This document shows positions 7,378-13,639 of a stretch of DNA of 13,639 nt, one piece after another. The DNA lies in NCBI GenBank assembly GCA_011064905.1, contig JAAKFW010000016.1:1-13639 (forward strand). Reading direction: 5' to 3'. Each line of letters begins with the position of its first letter. The stretch's first letter is position 1. The DNA comes from Candidatus Anoxychlamydiales bacterium. GTDB taxonomy: Bacteria; Chlamydiota; Chlamydiia; Chlamydiales; SM23-39. The translations under genes and the position numbers were made by a program. A model generated the notes under the pieces. That model searched no databases and was not told the DNA's origin. It saw only the letters and a list, made by a program, of their open reading frames with translations.

Positions 7378-8468
7378 TTTTTATTTTTTTTCTCTTTTTC
7401 AATGCTAAGAAGCAAAAATATAGCAATGATATTTACCATTAAAGATGTTCCTCCTTGTGAAAAAAAAGGAAGAGTCACCCCTTTACTAGGAAGTAGACCA
7501 GAGACTACTCCTAAATTTAAAAACGCTTGAAATGATATCAAAAAAGTTAAAATACATGCTAAATAAAATCCTTTTTTATCTTTAGATTTCATAGCGATTG
7601 AAAATCCTGAATATGTAACTAACATATATAAAGAGATTAAAATAGATATTCCCAAAAAACCTACTTCTTCTGCATAAATAGCTGCAATATAATCAGATCT
7701 TGCCTCTGGAAGATAATCTAATTTTTGCAGGCTCTCACCGAGGCCTCTTCCCAAAAGCTTTCCAGAGCCAACTGCTATTTTAGCTTGGTAAGGTTGATGT
7801 CCTTTTCCTTTTAAATCCGCTTCTGGATGTAAGTATACAGTAATTCTATTTCTAACATGATTCATATTATATGCAGCAAAAGTAGCTAAACAAATTATAA
7901 CTAAAAGAGGCATCGCCCAATACAGAAAACGTATCTTTGTCAAAAAAAACGTAACAGCTAAAGTTGTTAAAATTATTACAGTAGTTCCGGTATCTGGCTC
8001 CATTAATATAAGTGTAATTGGCACTAAAGAGATTAAAATTACCTTTAAAAAAGCATTAAAATCTAATTTTTTTTTTCTTTTTGTTATTTCACTTATAAAA
8101 AATATCGGGATTATAAACTTTGCTATTTCTGATGGTTGGAATCCTAAGCCAGCAAAACTTATCCATCTTCTAGCTCCATTAATAGTTTGACCAATTTTTG
8201 GAGAGAAAACCAATAGAAGAAGTATAGTGCATCCTAATAAAAGATAAGGGCTACTTTGAATAATTTTTAGATAACCTATTTTCCATACAATAAAACCGAT
8301 CACTATAGCAATTAGACCAAAAATCAGCTGTTTTACTAAAGCAAAATGAGTGCTAACTTCTAATGATCTTGATAAAACTTCAGCTGACGTGGTATTAAAT
8401 ACCATCAGAAGACCCGAAAAAAAAATACATGTTGTACTAACGATAAGAAGAAAAGTTGTTTTATTCAT
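7350..8468 (-). CDS. ftsW: FtsW, SEDS-family septal peptidoglycan glycosyltransferase
   Basis: 372 residues with about ten hydrophobic segments. It polymerises lipid II at the division site, normally together with a class B penicillin-binding protein. Hallmarks seen: NGARRWI (97-103), QPSEIAKF (111-118), EPDTGT (157-162), the large extracytoplasmic loop with GRGLGES (240-246) and LPEARSDY (253-260; the aspartate D259 corresponds to the catalytic Asp of SEDS proteins), AEEVGFLG (266-273) and the C-terminal PSKGVTLPFFSQGG (327-340). The tail is lysine-rich (KEKKNKKCTKKKLKL). FtsW rather than RodA is preferred because of the cluster position next to murG. The ATG lies 2 bp after the LysM gene stop, and the 3' end overlaps murG. 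Confidence 0.95.
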   Translation of the reverse strand: MNKTTFLLIVSTTCIFFSGLLMVFNTTSAEVLSRSLEVSTHFALVKQLIFGLIAIVIGFIVWKIGYLKIIQSSPYLLLGCTILLLLVFSPKIGQTINGARRWISFAGLGFQPSEIAKFIIPIFFISEITKRKKKLDFNAFLKVILISLVPITLILMEPDTGTTVIILTTLAVTFFLTKIRFLYWAMPLLVIICLATFAAYNMNHVRNRITVYLHPEADLKGKGHQPYQAKIAVGSGKLLGRGLGESLQKLDYLPEARSDYIAAIYAEEVGFLGISILISLYMLVTYSGFSIAMKSKDKKGFYLACILTFLISFQAFLNLGVVSGLLPSKGVTLPFFSQGGTSLMVNIIAIFLLLSIEKEKKNKKCTKKKLKL

Positions 8469-8470
8469 TA

Positions 8471-9211
8471 TTATCTAATTCTTAATTTATCGCCGGGTTT
8501 CAGTCTCCTTGCCTTTTTCTCATCTAAATTATTTAACTTTAAAAGATCAGTTGGCTTCATTGAATGTTTTACAGCAATGGTGTATGGATTATCTCCAACT
8601 TTTACTACGTAAAACTCATGCCTTTCAAATGCTTTTCTCTCTTCTAATTTTAAAGATGGGATGGGATTTGATTTTTGACTCTCTAGATTTATAGGTATCA
8701 AAAGTTTTTGACCGATTCTTAAGAAGCTATTTGGAAGATTATTTAAATTTGTAATATCTGATATTCTTATATGATTTGTTCTAGCTAATCTTTCTAAAGA
8801 ATCACCACTTTTAACAGTGACTTCAAAAACGTTCTCTAATATTTTTTCATCTGTTATTTCATTTATAGCTTTTGCAATTTGGGGAAGTTTATATACAATT
8901 TTTTCTGCTTCGCTATTATAAATTATTTTGTTTTCAGTTGCATCTTTTTTCACTTCTTCTTTTTCTTCCATTAAAGAAGCAAATTGTTTTTGTATATCCG
9001 GTTTTTCTAAAGCATTTGAAACATTTTCTTCTTTAGCATCTACATTATTTGCCAGCATATTTTTAGCTTGCAAAGCATCTTCTACAAGAGCTTTATTCAC
9101 TAATTTCGGCTCTTCTAAAGTACTATTTTTGGTAATGGCTGTTGTAAATAAAACAGCGAGCAGAGCTGCATTTACCAGCACTGAAATTATAATGGTATCT
9201 CTTCGAGACAT
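8471..9211 (-). CDS. nlpD: NlpD-like membrane-anchored protein with two LysM domains
   Basis: 246 residues. A membrane anchor or uncleaved signal occupies about residues 7-26 (IIISVLVNAALLAVLF). A charged, probably extended linker follows (about 30-125, rich in Glu, Lys, Ala and Asn). Two LysM modules then follow: residues 129-174 (VKSGDSLERLA, then LRIGQKLLIP) and 199-246 (VKVGDNPYTIA, then LKPGDKLRI), the latter ending at the C-terminus. LysM binds GlcNAc-containing glycans, so this protein probably sits on nascent or septal peptidoglycan. Unlike proteobacterial NlpD it has no M23 (LytM) peptidase domain after the LysM modules, so direct amidase activation by that route is not expected. The chlamydial protein at this position is also called NlpD and has similar length. 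It is 1 bp from murD and 2 bp from ftsW, so clearly co-transcribed. Confidence 0.88.
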   Translation of the reverse strand: MSRRDTIIISVLVNAALLAVLFTTAITKNSTLEEPKLVNKALVEDALQAKNMLANNVDAKEENVSNALEKPDIQKQFASLMEEKEEVKKDATENKIIYNSEAEKIVYKLPQIAKAINEITDEKILENVFEVTVKSGDSLERLARTNHIRISDITNLNNLPNSFLRIGQKLLIPINLESQKSNPIPSLKLEERKAFERHEFYVVKVGDNPYTIAVKHSMKPTDLLKLNNLDEKKARRLKPGDKLRIR

Positions 9212-9212
9212 A

Positions 9213-10484
9213 TTATTTATCCCCCAATATACTTACAAATTTTTTAAAACTATCTCCTCTATGCTCAAAATTTTTAAACATATCAAAACTCGAGCAGCCG
9301 GGAGAGAGTAAAACTCTATCTTCTTTTTTTGCTAAACTAAATGCTTTTTCTATAGCTGTTTTTAAATCTTTTATTACTTGCACTCTACATCCTATCAGTT
9401 CTTCTTTTATTTTTTTTGAGCTCTCCCCTATAGCCAAAACATATTTCACATTATCTTTAAAATGTTTATTCCAAATTCTATAGCTAAACCCTTTATCTTT
9501 ACCGCCCACAATTAAAATAATCGAACCTTTTATTTTTTTTACAGCATAAATTACTGAGTGTGCATTTGTAGCTTTGCTATCATTGTAGAAATATACACCC
9601 TTTATTTCACGAACAAATTCCAGTCTATGCTCTAGCGATTTAAAAGTCTTTATAGCACATAAGATATTTTTTTTAACTATTTTAAAATCCAAACAAATTT
9701 TTATAGCAACATCTTCTATATCTTCTTTAACTTCTTTTATATTAATTTTCGAATTATTTACAATAAAGGTTTTTAAAACTTTTTTTGTAACGTATAAATT
9801 TTTCCTGTTTTTCAAACATTTTACAATTCTTAATTTTGCGTCTACATAAGCCTTAAAATTTGGATATCTATCTAAATGGTCTTCTGTGATATTTGTAATG
9901 ATCGCTGCATCTAAAAATTTTGTTTTCATTTTTTCTAATTGAAAGGAGCTAAGTTCTAAAATAAAAGTTTCTTTTTGATTTTCTACATTATTATTTTTTA
10001 AAAGGATCTTCGTTAGATAGGAGGTAAAAGGTATTTTAATATTCCCTAAACTTTTTGCTTTGATTTTGTTTTCATTTAAAATGTGTTCTATTAGTTTTGT
10101 TAGAGTTGTTTTTCCATTCGTGCCCGTTATTCCTATGATTTTATTTTTGTAAATTTTATTTTCTTTTAAAAATCTAGCTCCTAACTCAATTTCAGAAAAA
10201 ATCTCGATCTTATTTTTTTTTATGATTTTAACAATTTTAGCTTCTGGATTAAACCCTGGAGAAATTACTGCTTTTTCAATTTTATTCAAATCTGAAAAGT
10301 TTTCTATAAAATCTTTAGAGTTAAAAATTTTAACATTTTGTTTTTTTAATAATCTTATCTCAACGTCCTCTTTTAAGTTATCCTCTATAGCTATTACCCT
10401 TATATTTTTTCGTTGATTTAATAAAAAAAAGCTAGCTGCCCTACCGCTAAGAGATAATCCTAATATTAAATATATATTTTTCAT
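9213..10484 (-). CDS. murD: UDP-N-acetylmuramoyl-L-alanine--D-glutamate ligase MurD
   Basis: 423 residues, typical of MurD. It adds D-Glu to UDP-MurNAc-L-Ala in the cytoplasm. N-terminal UDP-binding fold: LGLSLSGRA (8-16), SPGF (75-78). Central ATP-binding domain: GTNGKTTLTK (121-130), ELSSFQLE (177-184), NITEDHLDRY (198-207, with the conserved His). C-terminal domain: EHRLEFV (285-291), NDSKATN (301-307), VGGKDKG (326-332) and LSPGCSSFDMFKNFEHRG (393-410). All key motifs look intact, unlike those of its neighbours MurF and MurG. It starts 21 bp after mraY and ends 1 bp before the nlpD start. Confidence 0.96.
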   Translation of the reverse strand: MKNIYLILGLSLSGRAASFFLLNQRKNIRVIAIEDNLKEDVEIRLLKKQNVKIFNSKDFIENFSDLNKIEKAVISPGFNPEAKIVKIIKKNKIEIFSEIELGARFLKENKIYKNKIIGITGTNGKTTLTKLIEHILNENKIKAKSLGNIKIPFTSYLTKILLKNNNVENQKETFILELSSFQLEKMKTKFLDAAIITNITEDHLDRYPNFKAYVDAKLRIVKCLKNRKNLYVTKKVLKTFIVNNSKINIKEVKEDIEDVAIKICLDFKIVKKNILCAIKTFKSLEHRLEFVREIKGVYFYNDSKATNAHSVIYAVKKIKGSIILIVGGKDKGFSYRIWNKHFKDNVKYVLAIGESSKKIKEELIGCRVQVIKDLKTAIEKAFSLAKKEDRVLLSPGCSSFDMFKNFEHRGDSFKKFVSILGDK

Positions 10485-10505
10485 AAATTTTTAGATTTCT
10501 TGAAT

Positions 10506-11747
10506 TTATTGGAATTTTAATGATGCTACGCCTATTAATGCAAGTAAAAGACCTATTATCCAAAAACGAATAACAACTTTTGATTCCGGTAGGCCTTTAT
10601 ACTCAAAATGGTGATGCAAAGGAGAGCATAAAAACACTCTTTTTTTATTCCTATATCTATAACTCAAGACCTGCAAAATAACTGAGAGAGCCTCTACTAC
10701 AAAGATTCCACCGATAATCGCTAATAAAAACTCACGCCTAAGAAGTATTGCACTAACCCCTATAACGCCTCCCAATGCAAGAGATCCTGTGTCTCCCATA
10801 AATATTTGAGCAGGAAAGGAATTATACCATAAAAAGCCCAAACAGGCTCCTGTCATTGCAAATAAATAGATAGCAATCTCACCGCTATGTTCTATGTACA
10901 AGATATTTAGATACCTTGCCATTTGGATATGGTTTGATAAAAAAGCAAATAAAGCGAGTGCACTTGCTACCATAACAAGAGACCCGGCAGCGAGGCCATC
11001 TAGTCCATCAGTTAAATTAACAGCATTTGAGGTTCCCGTAATTACAAAAACCATCAAAAGAAAAATTAAAATTATAAAAAATCCCTTTAAAATGATCGGT
11101 TTTTTATAAAAAGGAATATAAAATCTTGAAAAATACTCTTTAGCAGTTAAATTTATAGGTTTTGAGATTGCAGGGGTTTTTATTGTTTTAATTATTTTAG
11201 CATTATTATTTGAAATATTTTCTTTAGCTAAAACTCTCTTCGGAAACTCTTTTTTTGTGAACCTATCAGGACTCGGCCATAGAAGATATAAAGCAATAAA
11301 AACTGAAAATATTAATTGAAACAAAAACTTTAATTTAGAGGGAAGACCTTTTGAGTTTTTATGTTTTAATTTCAAATAATCATCTATTGCGCCAATGAAT
11401 CCAAGGCAAAGAGTTGTAAAAAGTAAAATCAAAGTAAAAACATTTGTTAAATCCATCCATAAAAACATAGAAATTAGCATTGAAAACAAAATCAAAATAC
11501 CTCCCATTGTGGGAGTATCTTTTTTCTTTTCATGAAGTTCAGCAAGAAGAGGACAAGTCTCTTTTGTTCTAATCTTTTGTCCTATTTTCAAAGTATATAA
11601 TTTTTTGATAACAAAGGGGCCTAAAAAAATGGTAATAATCAAAGATGTGATTGAAGCTAGCATCATTCTTGTAGATGCATATGTAAAAACACTTGGAATA
11701 TCGCTATTAAAAAGCTTAAATAAATATTTTATGAGTATTAGCAGCAT
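10506..11747 (-). CDS. mraY: Phospho-N-acetylmuramoyl-pentapeptide-transferase MraY, with an enlarged loop
   Basis: 413 residues of integral membrane protein, about 50 longer than E. coli MraY (360). It transfers phospho-MurNAc-pentapeptide to undecaprenyl phosphate, giving lipid I. Motifs: KKKDTPTMGG (74-83), IDDYLK (121-126, aspartate pair), NAVNLTDGLDGLA (241-253), FMGDTGS (316-322, catalytic-site Asp) and PLHHHFE (376-382). The extra length is mainly in a hydrophilic stretch at about 157-218, between two membrane segments and just before the NxxNxxDG motif. It is rich in Lys, Asn, Ile and Pro (for example KTIKTPAISKPI). By homology to the known topology this loop faces outward. Start chosen at 11747 because AAAAGGAT lies seven bases upstream. 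A 110-bp gap separates it from murF. Confidence 0.95.
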   Translation of the reverse strand: MLLILIKYLFKLFNSDIPSVFTYASTRMMLASITSLIITIFLGPFVIKKLYTLKIGQKIRTKETCPLLAELHEKKKDTPTMGGILILFSMLISMFLWMDLTNVFTLILLFTTLCLGFIGAIDDYLKLKHKNSKGLPSKLKFLFQLIFSVFIALYLLWPSPDRFTKKEFPKRVLAKENISNNNAKIIKTIKTPAISKPINLTAKEYFSRFYIPFYKKPIILKGFFIILIFLLMVFVITGTSNAVNLTDGLDGLAAGSLVMVASALALFAFLSNHIQMARYLNILYIEHSGEIAIYLFAMTGACLGFLWYNSFPAQIFMGDTGSLALGGVIGVSAILLRREFLLAIIGGIFVVEALSVILQVLSYRYRNKKRVFLCSPLHHHFEYKGLPESKVVIRFWIIGLLLALIGVASLKFQ

Positions 11748-11774
11748 TTTTTTATCCTTTTAAAGCAAGAAAAC

Positions 11775-11824
11775 CTTTTTCACTACGAATGATGAAAAGA
11801 CTTCTTAGCTACGCTTTTTGTAGC
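11775..11824 (-). promoter_or_regulatory. Two hairpins in the leader upstream of mraY
   Basis: First hairpin: GCTAC (11824-11820), a seven-base loop, then GTAGC (11812-11808). Second: CTTTTCAT (11799-11792) pairs with GTGAAAAAG (11783-11775), with one bulge and one wobble. Both lie between the proposed start of transcription and mraY. The second is followed by a T-rich stretch on the minus strand (GTTTTC), so weak termination or attenuation is possible, but the stems are short. Confidence 0.3.
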
Positions 11825-11832
11825 CCTCTATC

Positions 11833-11861
11833 ATGATATGATAATAAAAAAATATCATCAA
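11833..11861 (-). promoter_or_regulatory. Candidate internal promoter for mraY and downstream genes
   Basis: On the minus strand TTGATG (11861-11856, 4 of 6 consensus matches) is followed by a 17-base spacer and TATCAT (11838-11833, 5 of 6). The -35 overlaps the murF stop codon. Transcription would begin near 11826, leaving a leader of about 80 bases before the mraY ATG. This gap is by far the longest within the cluster, which fits a second promoter. Confidence 0.45.
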
Positions 11862-13126
11862 TTTAAAAACTCAAAAATTTTTTCCATTTTCAAAAACCTC
11901 GAGCCTTTGATTAAAACTACATCATCTTTTTTCATAATTTTTTTAAGATTTTTAGCTATATCTTCTAAGCTTGAATAATTTTTGATATTTTTAATATTTT
12001 TAAATTCTTCACCAATACATAAAATCTCATCTACATATTTTTTGGCCTCATTAATTATTTTTTCATGAACTCTTGAAGATAATTTCCCATAAGATCTATG
12101 AGAGCCTAAAACAGCAATTTTTTTTCCTTTTGTTTTGGGCAAGTTTTTTAAAGCTGCAAAAGTAGCATCTGGGTTACCATTGTAATAATCTTTAATAAAT
12201 AATACATCTTCGATTAAAACCTTTTCAAATCGAATATCATAGGCTTTTAAAGTTTGTAATTTTTTTAAGATATTGTTAAATTTTTCACCTGCTAATCTAC
12301 AAATAGAAATCGCTGCTAAAGTATTTTCTAAAAGATGGCTCTCTTTAAAGGGCAGTTTCTCTATTGCATATTTTTTTCCGTTTTCATAAAAATCTAAATT
12401 TTCAACATCTAAATAAAAAGTGGCTGTTTTATCCTCTATTGAATACGTTAAATAATTTTCATCTTGAAAAGATTTTAGTTTTTTTAGCCTTTTATTTATC
12501 AGTTTTATCTTCGTTCTTTCATTTATAAAAATCTCTTTTTTAGCTCTAGCTAATACTTCTTGGCTACCTACATCTCCTGCAAAGGTTGCTATTTGTGTGA
12601 TTAATGCAATATCAGGTGAAGCTATTTTTTTAACTAGTTTTTCAATCTCACCTATTTCATCCATAGCCATTTCTAGAACTAAAAAATCAACATTTTTATC
12701 CATGTTCAAAATAGCTATTGGAAGCCCTGCTTTTGAGTTATAACTCTTCAGGGTTTTAGATACTCTATACTCTGATTTTAAAAGAGTATATATAAACTCT
12801 TTTGTAGTTGTTTTTCCAGAAGATCCTGTTATCCCTATTATTTTAGCTGGACTTTTCTTAAGCCCTTCTCTTGCAAGAGCTTGCAAAAACTCTAGAACAT
12901 CTTCAACTATAAGAGTCTCTAAATCAAGGTCTTGCAAATCAACTTTAACATTCTTATTAACAATAGCTAATTTTGCCCCCTTTTTAGCCACTTCTTTTAG
13001 GTATAAATGGCCATCTGTTCTCTCACCTTTTAAAGCAAAAAAAATAGTTCCCTTTTTTACTAACCTACTATCTATCTGATAGTCAGTTTTTTGCAAATCC
13101 AGCACTTTTTTTATCTTCTTATCCAT
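11858..13126 (-). CDS. murF: UDP-MurNAc-tripeptide--D-alanyl-D-alanine ligase MurF (diverged motifs)
   Basis: 422 residues. It adds the D-Ala-D-Ala dipeptide, made by the Ddl domain in this same cluster, to UDP-MurNAc-tripeptide. Motifs seen: DSRLVKKGTIFFALKGERTDGH (19-40, the uridine-binding N-domain), GSSGKTTTK (101-109, ATP loop), SYNSKAGLP (128-136), LEMAMDEIGEI (151-161), ARAKKEIF (193-200), DYYNGNPDA (313-321) and VLIKGSR (404-410). Two expected features are altered. The 'AHL' histidine after the ITxI strand is missing (TFAGDVGS, 181-188), and the 'GDMxELG' signature reads GSHRSYG (341-347). It is the first gene of the cluster and is divergent from the unknown plus-strand gene. No strong ribosome-binding site precedes the ATG. 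MurF is preferred over MurE because of the NPDA motif, the lack of a DNPR motif and the position before mraY. Confidence 0.93.
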   Translation of the reverse strand: MDKKIKKVLDLQKTDYQIDSRLVKKGTIFFALKGERTDGHLYLKEVAKKGAKLAIVNKNVKVDLQDLDLETLIVEDVLEFLQALAREGLKKSPAKIIGITGSSGKTTTKEFIYTLLKSEYRVSKTLKSYNSKAGLPIAILNMDKNVDFLVLEMAMDEIGEIEKLVKKIASPDIALITQIATFAGDVGSQEVLARAKKEIFINERTKIKLINKRLKKLKSFQDENYLTYSIEDKTATFYLDVENLDFYENGKKYAIEKLPFKESHLLENTLAAISICRLAGEKFNNILKKLQTLKAYDIRFEKVLIEDVLFIKDYYNGNPDATFAALKNLPKTKGKKIAVLGSHRSYGKLSSRVHEKIINEAKKYVDEILCIGEEFKNIKNIKNYSSLEDIAKNLKKIMKKDDVVLIKGSRFLKMEKIFEFLN

Positions 13127-13144
13127 CTGATAATCAACCGTTTA

Positions 13145-13161
13145 AACTTTCAATGAAAGTT
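13145..13161. promoter_or_regulatory. Perfect 7-bp inverted repeat upstream of murF
   Basis: AACTTTC (13145-13151) and GAAAGTT (13155-13161) are exact inverted copies around a three-base centre. The element lies 18 bases before the murF ATG, inside the divergent control region. It could be an operator or a hairpin near the murF start that affects translation; nothing in the sequence decides between them. Confidence 0.35.
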
Positions 13162-13181
13162 AATAAATAATTAAGATTTTA

Positions 13182-13211
13182 TTGCTATTATATTAAAAAA
13201 TATATTATAAT
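13182..13211 (+). promoter_or_regulatory. Candidate promoter of the unknown plus-strand gene
   Basis: TTGCTA (13182-13187, 4 of 6) is followed by an 18-base spacer and a perfect TATAAT (13206-13211), 35 bases before the ATG at 13247. On the opposite strand TATAAT also occurs at 13209-13204 and 13192-13187, facing murF, but without a convincing -35. Confidence 0.45.
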
Positions 13212-13246
13212 AATAATAGGAATTAATAATAAAAAGATATAATTTT

Positions 13247-13639
13247 ATGACATCATCAGTAACACCAGATTCATCAAGGCCATCTTCAGATCCGGCAGCT
13301 TCTGCAAGACCAGAAGATGTAAGCGCTGATTCTAGCGTTGAAAAAGCTAACAAAGTTCAATCTAAGATAATCCTTACTAGCAGTGACTTATCAGCTACGC
13401 TTAATCCTAATGATACTGAAATAACTTTAAAAGAGGTTAAGGATAAACGAAAAAAACGAAAAATTGGCGGTCAAAAAATCAAGGAAATAACTGCTAGAAA
13501 ACCTGGAGAAAAAAAACCTGTAGATGTCTCTCCAACTGAGTGGAAAACTCTAACAAAAGTAACAGATAAAGCCAAAGAAAGATTTTGGCCGGAAAAACAC
13601 TGGAAAAAAGCTCTCTATTCCCCTGTTAGTATTTTTGCA
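13247..13639 (+). CDS. Unrecognised protein, Ser/Pro-rich then Lys/Arg-rich N-terminal part (runs off the right edge)
   Basis: The frame from the ATG at 13247 stays open for 131 codons to the window end, so the protein is incomplete. I do not recognise the family. Residues 1-30 are rich in Ser, Pro, Ala and Asp, with no hydrophobic signal peptide (MTSSVTPDSSRPSSDPAASA). Residues 62-90 are strongly basic, with the cluster KDKRKKRK at 65-72. A Trp-containing stretch follows (ERFWPEKHWKKALY, 111-124). A flexible Ser-rich start without a Sec signal is typical of chlamydial type III secretion substrates, and the basic cluster could be a nuclear localisation signal; both are inference. The start is supported by the promoter candidate upstream and by the absence of another in-frame Met in the visible part, but the ribosome-binding site is weak. 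It is divergent from murF. Confidence 0.6.
   Translation, partial: MTSSVTPDSSRPSSDPAASARPEDVSADSSVEKANKVQSKIILTSSDLSATLNPNDTEITLKEVKDKRKKRKIGGQKIKEITARKPGEKKPVDVSPTEWKTLTKVTDKAKERFWPEKHWKKALYSPVSIFA

Noticed and set aside
8509..9311. Plus-strand frames 8509-8694 and 8928-9311
   Set aside because: Antisense to the LysM protein gene (and the end of murD). The sequences are low-complexity Phe/Ser/Leu and lack a start site or recognisable domain.
10222..11109. Plus-strand frames 10222-10416 and 10894-11109
   Set aside because: Antisense shadows inside murD and mraY, both of which have full sets of family motifs.
11838..11858. AT hairpin (ATGATA / TATCAT) at the murF stop as a terminator
   Set aside because: Only A-T-rich pairs apart from one G-C, with a nine-base loop and no following T run outside the loop. 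It is better explained as part of the overlapping promoter-like sequence.
13171..13353. Minus-strand 60-residue frame
   Set aside because: It overlaps the start of the plus-strand Ser/Pro-rich gene and ends in low-complexity Ile/Tyr/Asn from the AT-rich spacer. No sign of being a real protein.

Overview
The window most likely comes from a member of the phylum Chlamydiae (Chlamydiota) with a very AT-rich genome. The main evidence is a block of seven co-directional minus-strand genes, murF-mraY-murD-nlpD-ftsW-murG-murC/ddl, followed by an ftsQ-like gene. A single polypeptide joining UDP-MurNAc:L-alanine ligase (MurC) to D-Ala-D-Ala ligase (Ddl) is a chlamydial hallmark. So is the order murF, mraY, murD, LysM protein, ftsW, murG, murC-ddl. 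No ftsA or ftsZ follows ftsQ; the next gene runs head-on into it, which fits the FtsZ-less chlamydial division machinery.

Layout. (1) Positions 1-1325, minus strand: the N-terminal 441 residues of a secreted, glycine-rich, beta-helix/autotransporter-like surface protein that runs off the left edge. (2) Positions 1326-1516: an AT-rich divergent promoter region. (3) Positions 1517-2884, plus strand: a secreted protein made of eight tandem units of about 53 residues carrying Asp-box motifs, probably a beta-propeller. (4) A hairpin near 2903-2932 lies between the convergent genes. (5) Positions 2956-13126, minus strand: the division/cell-wall cluster, transcribed from murF (right) to ftsQ (left). 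Spacing is tight from murD to murC/ddl: 1 and 2 bp gaps, then 28 and 17 bp overlaps. The one clear break is a 110-bp gap between murF and mraY, which holds a plausible second promoter and two hairpins. (6) Positions 13127-13246: a second divergent control region. (7) From 13247 to the right edge, plus strand: the first 131 residues of an unrecognised Ser/Pro-rich then Lys/Arg-rich protein, possibly a secreted effector.

How the genes work together. MurC, MurD and MurF add L-Ala, D-Glu and the D-Ala-D-Ala dipeptide to UDP-MurNAc, and the Ddl half makes that dipeptide. MurE is not in the window. MraY loads the product onto undecaprenyl phosphate (lipid I), and MurG adds GlcNAc (lipid II). FtsW is the SEDS glycosyltransferase that uses lipid II at the division site. 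FtsQ is a divisome scaffold, and the LysM protein binds glycan. Several of the enzymes show departures from textbook motifs (MurG glycine loop, MurF signature, MraY loop insertion) that may be lineage traits. The flanking genes encode surface or secreted proteins and look like accessory host-interaction genes around a conserved core.
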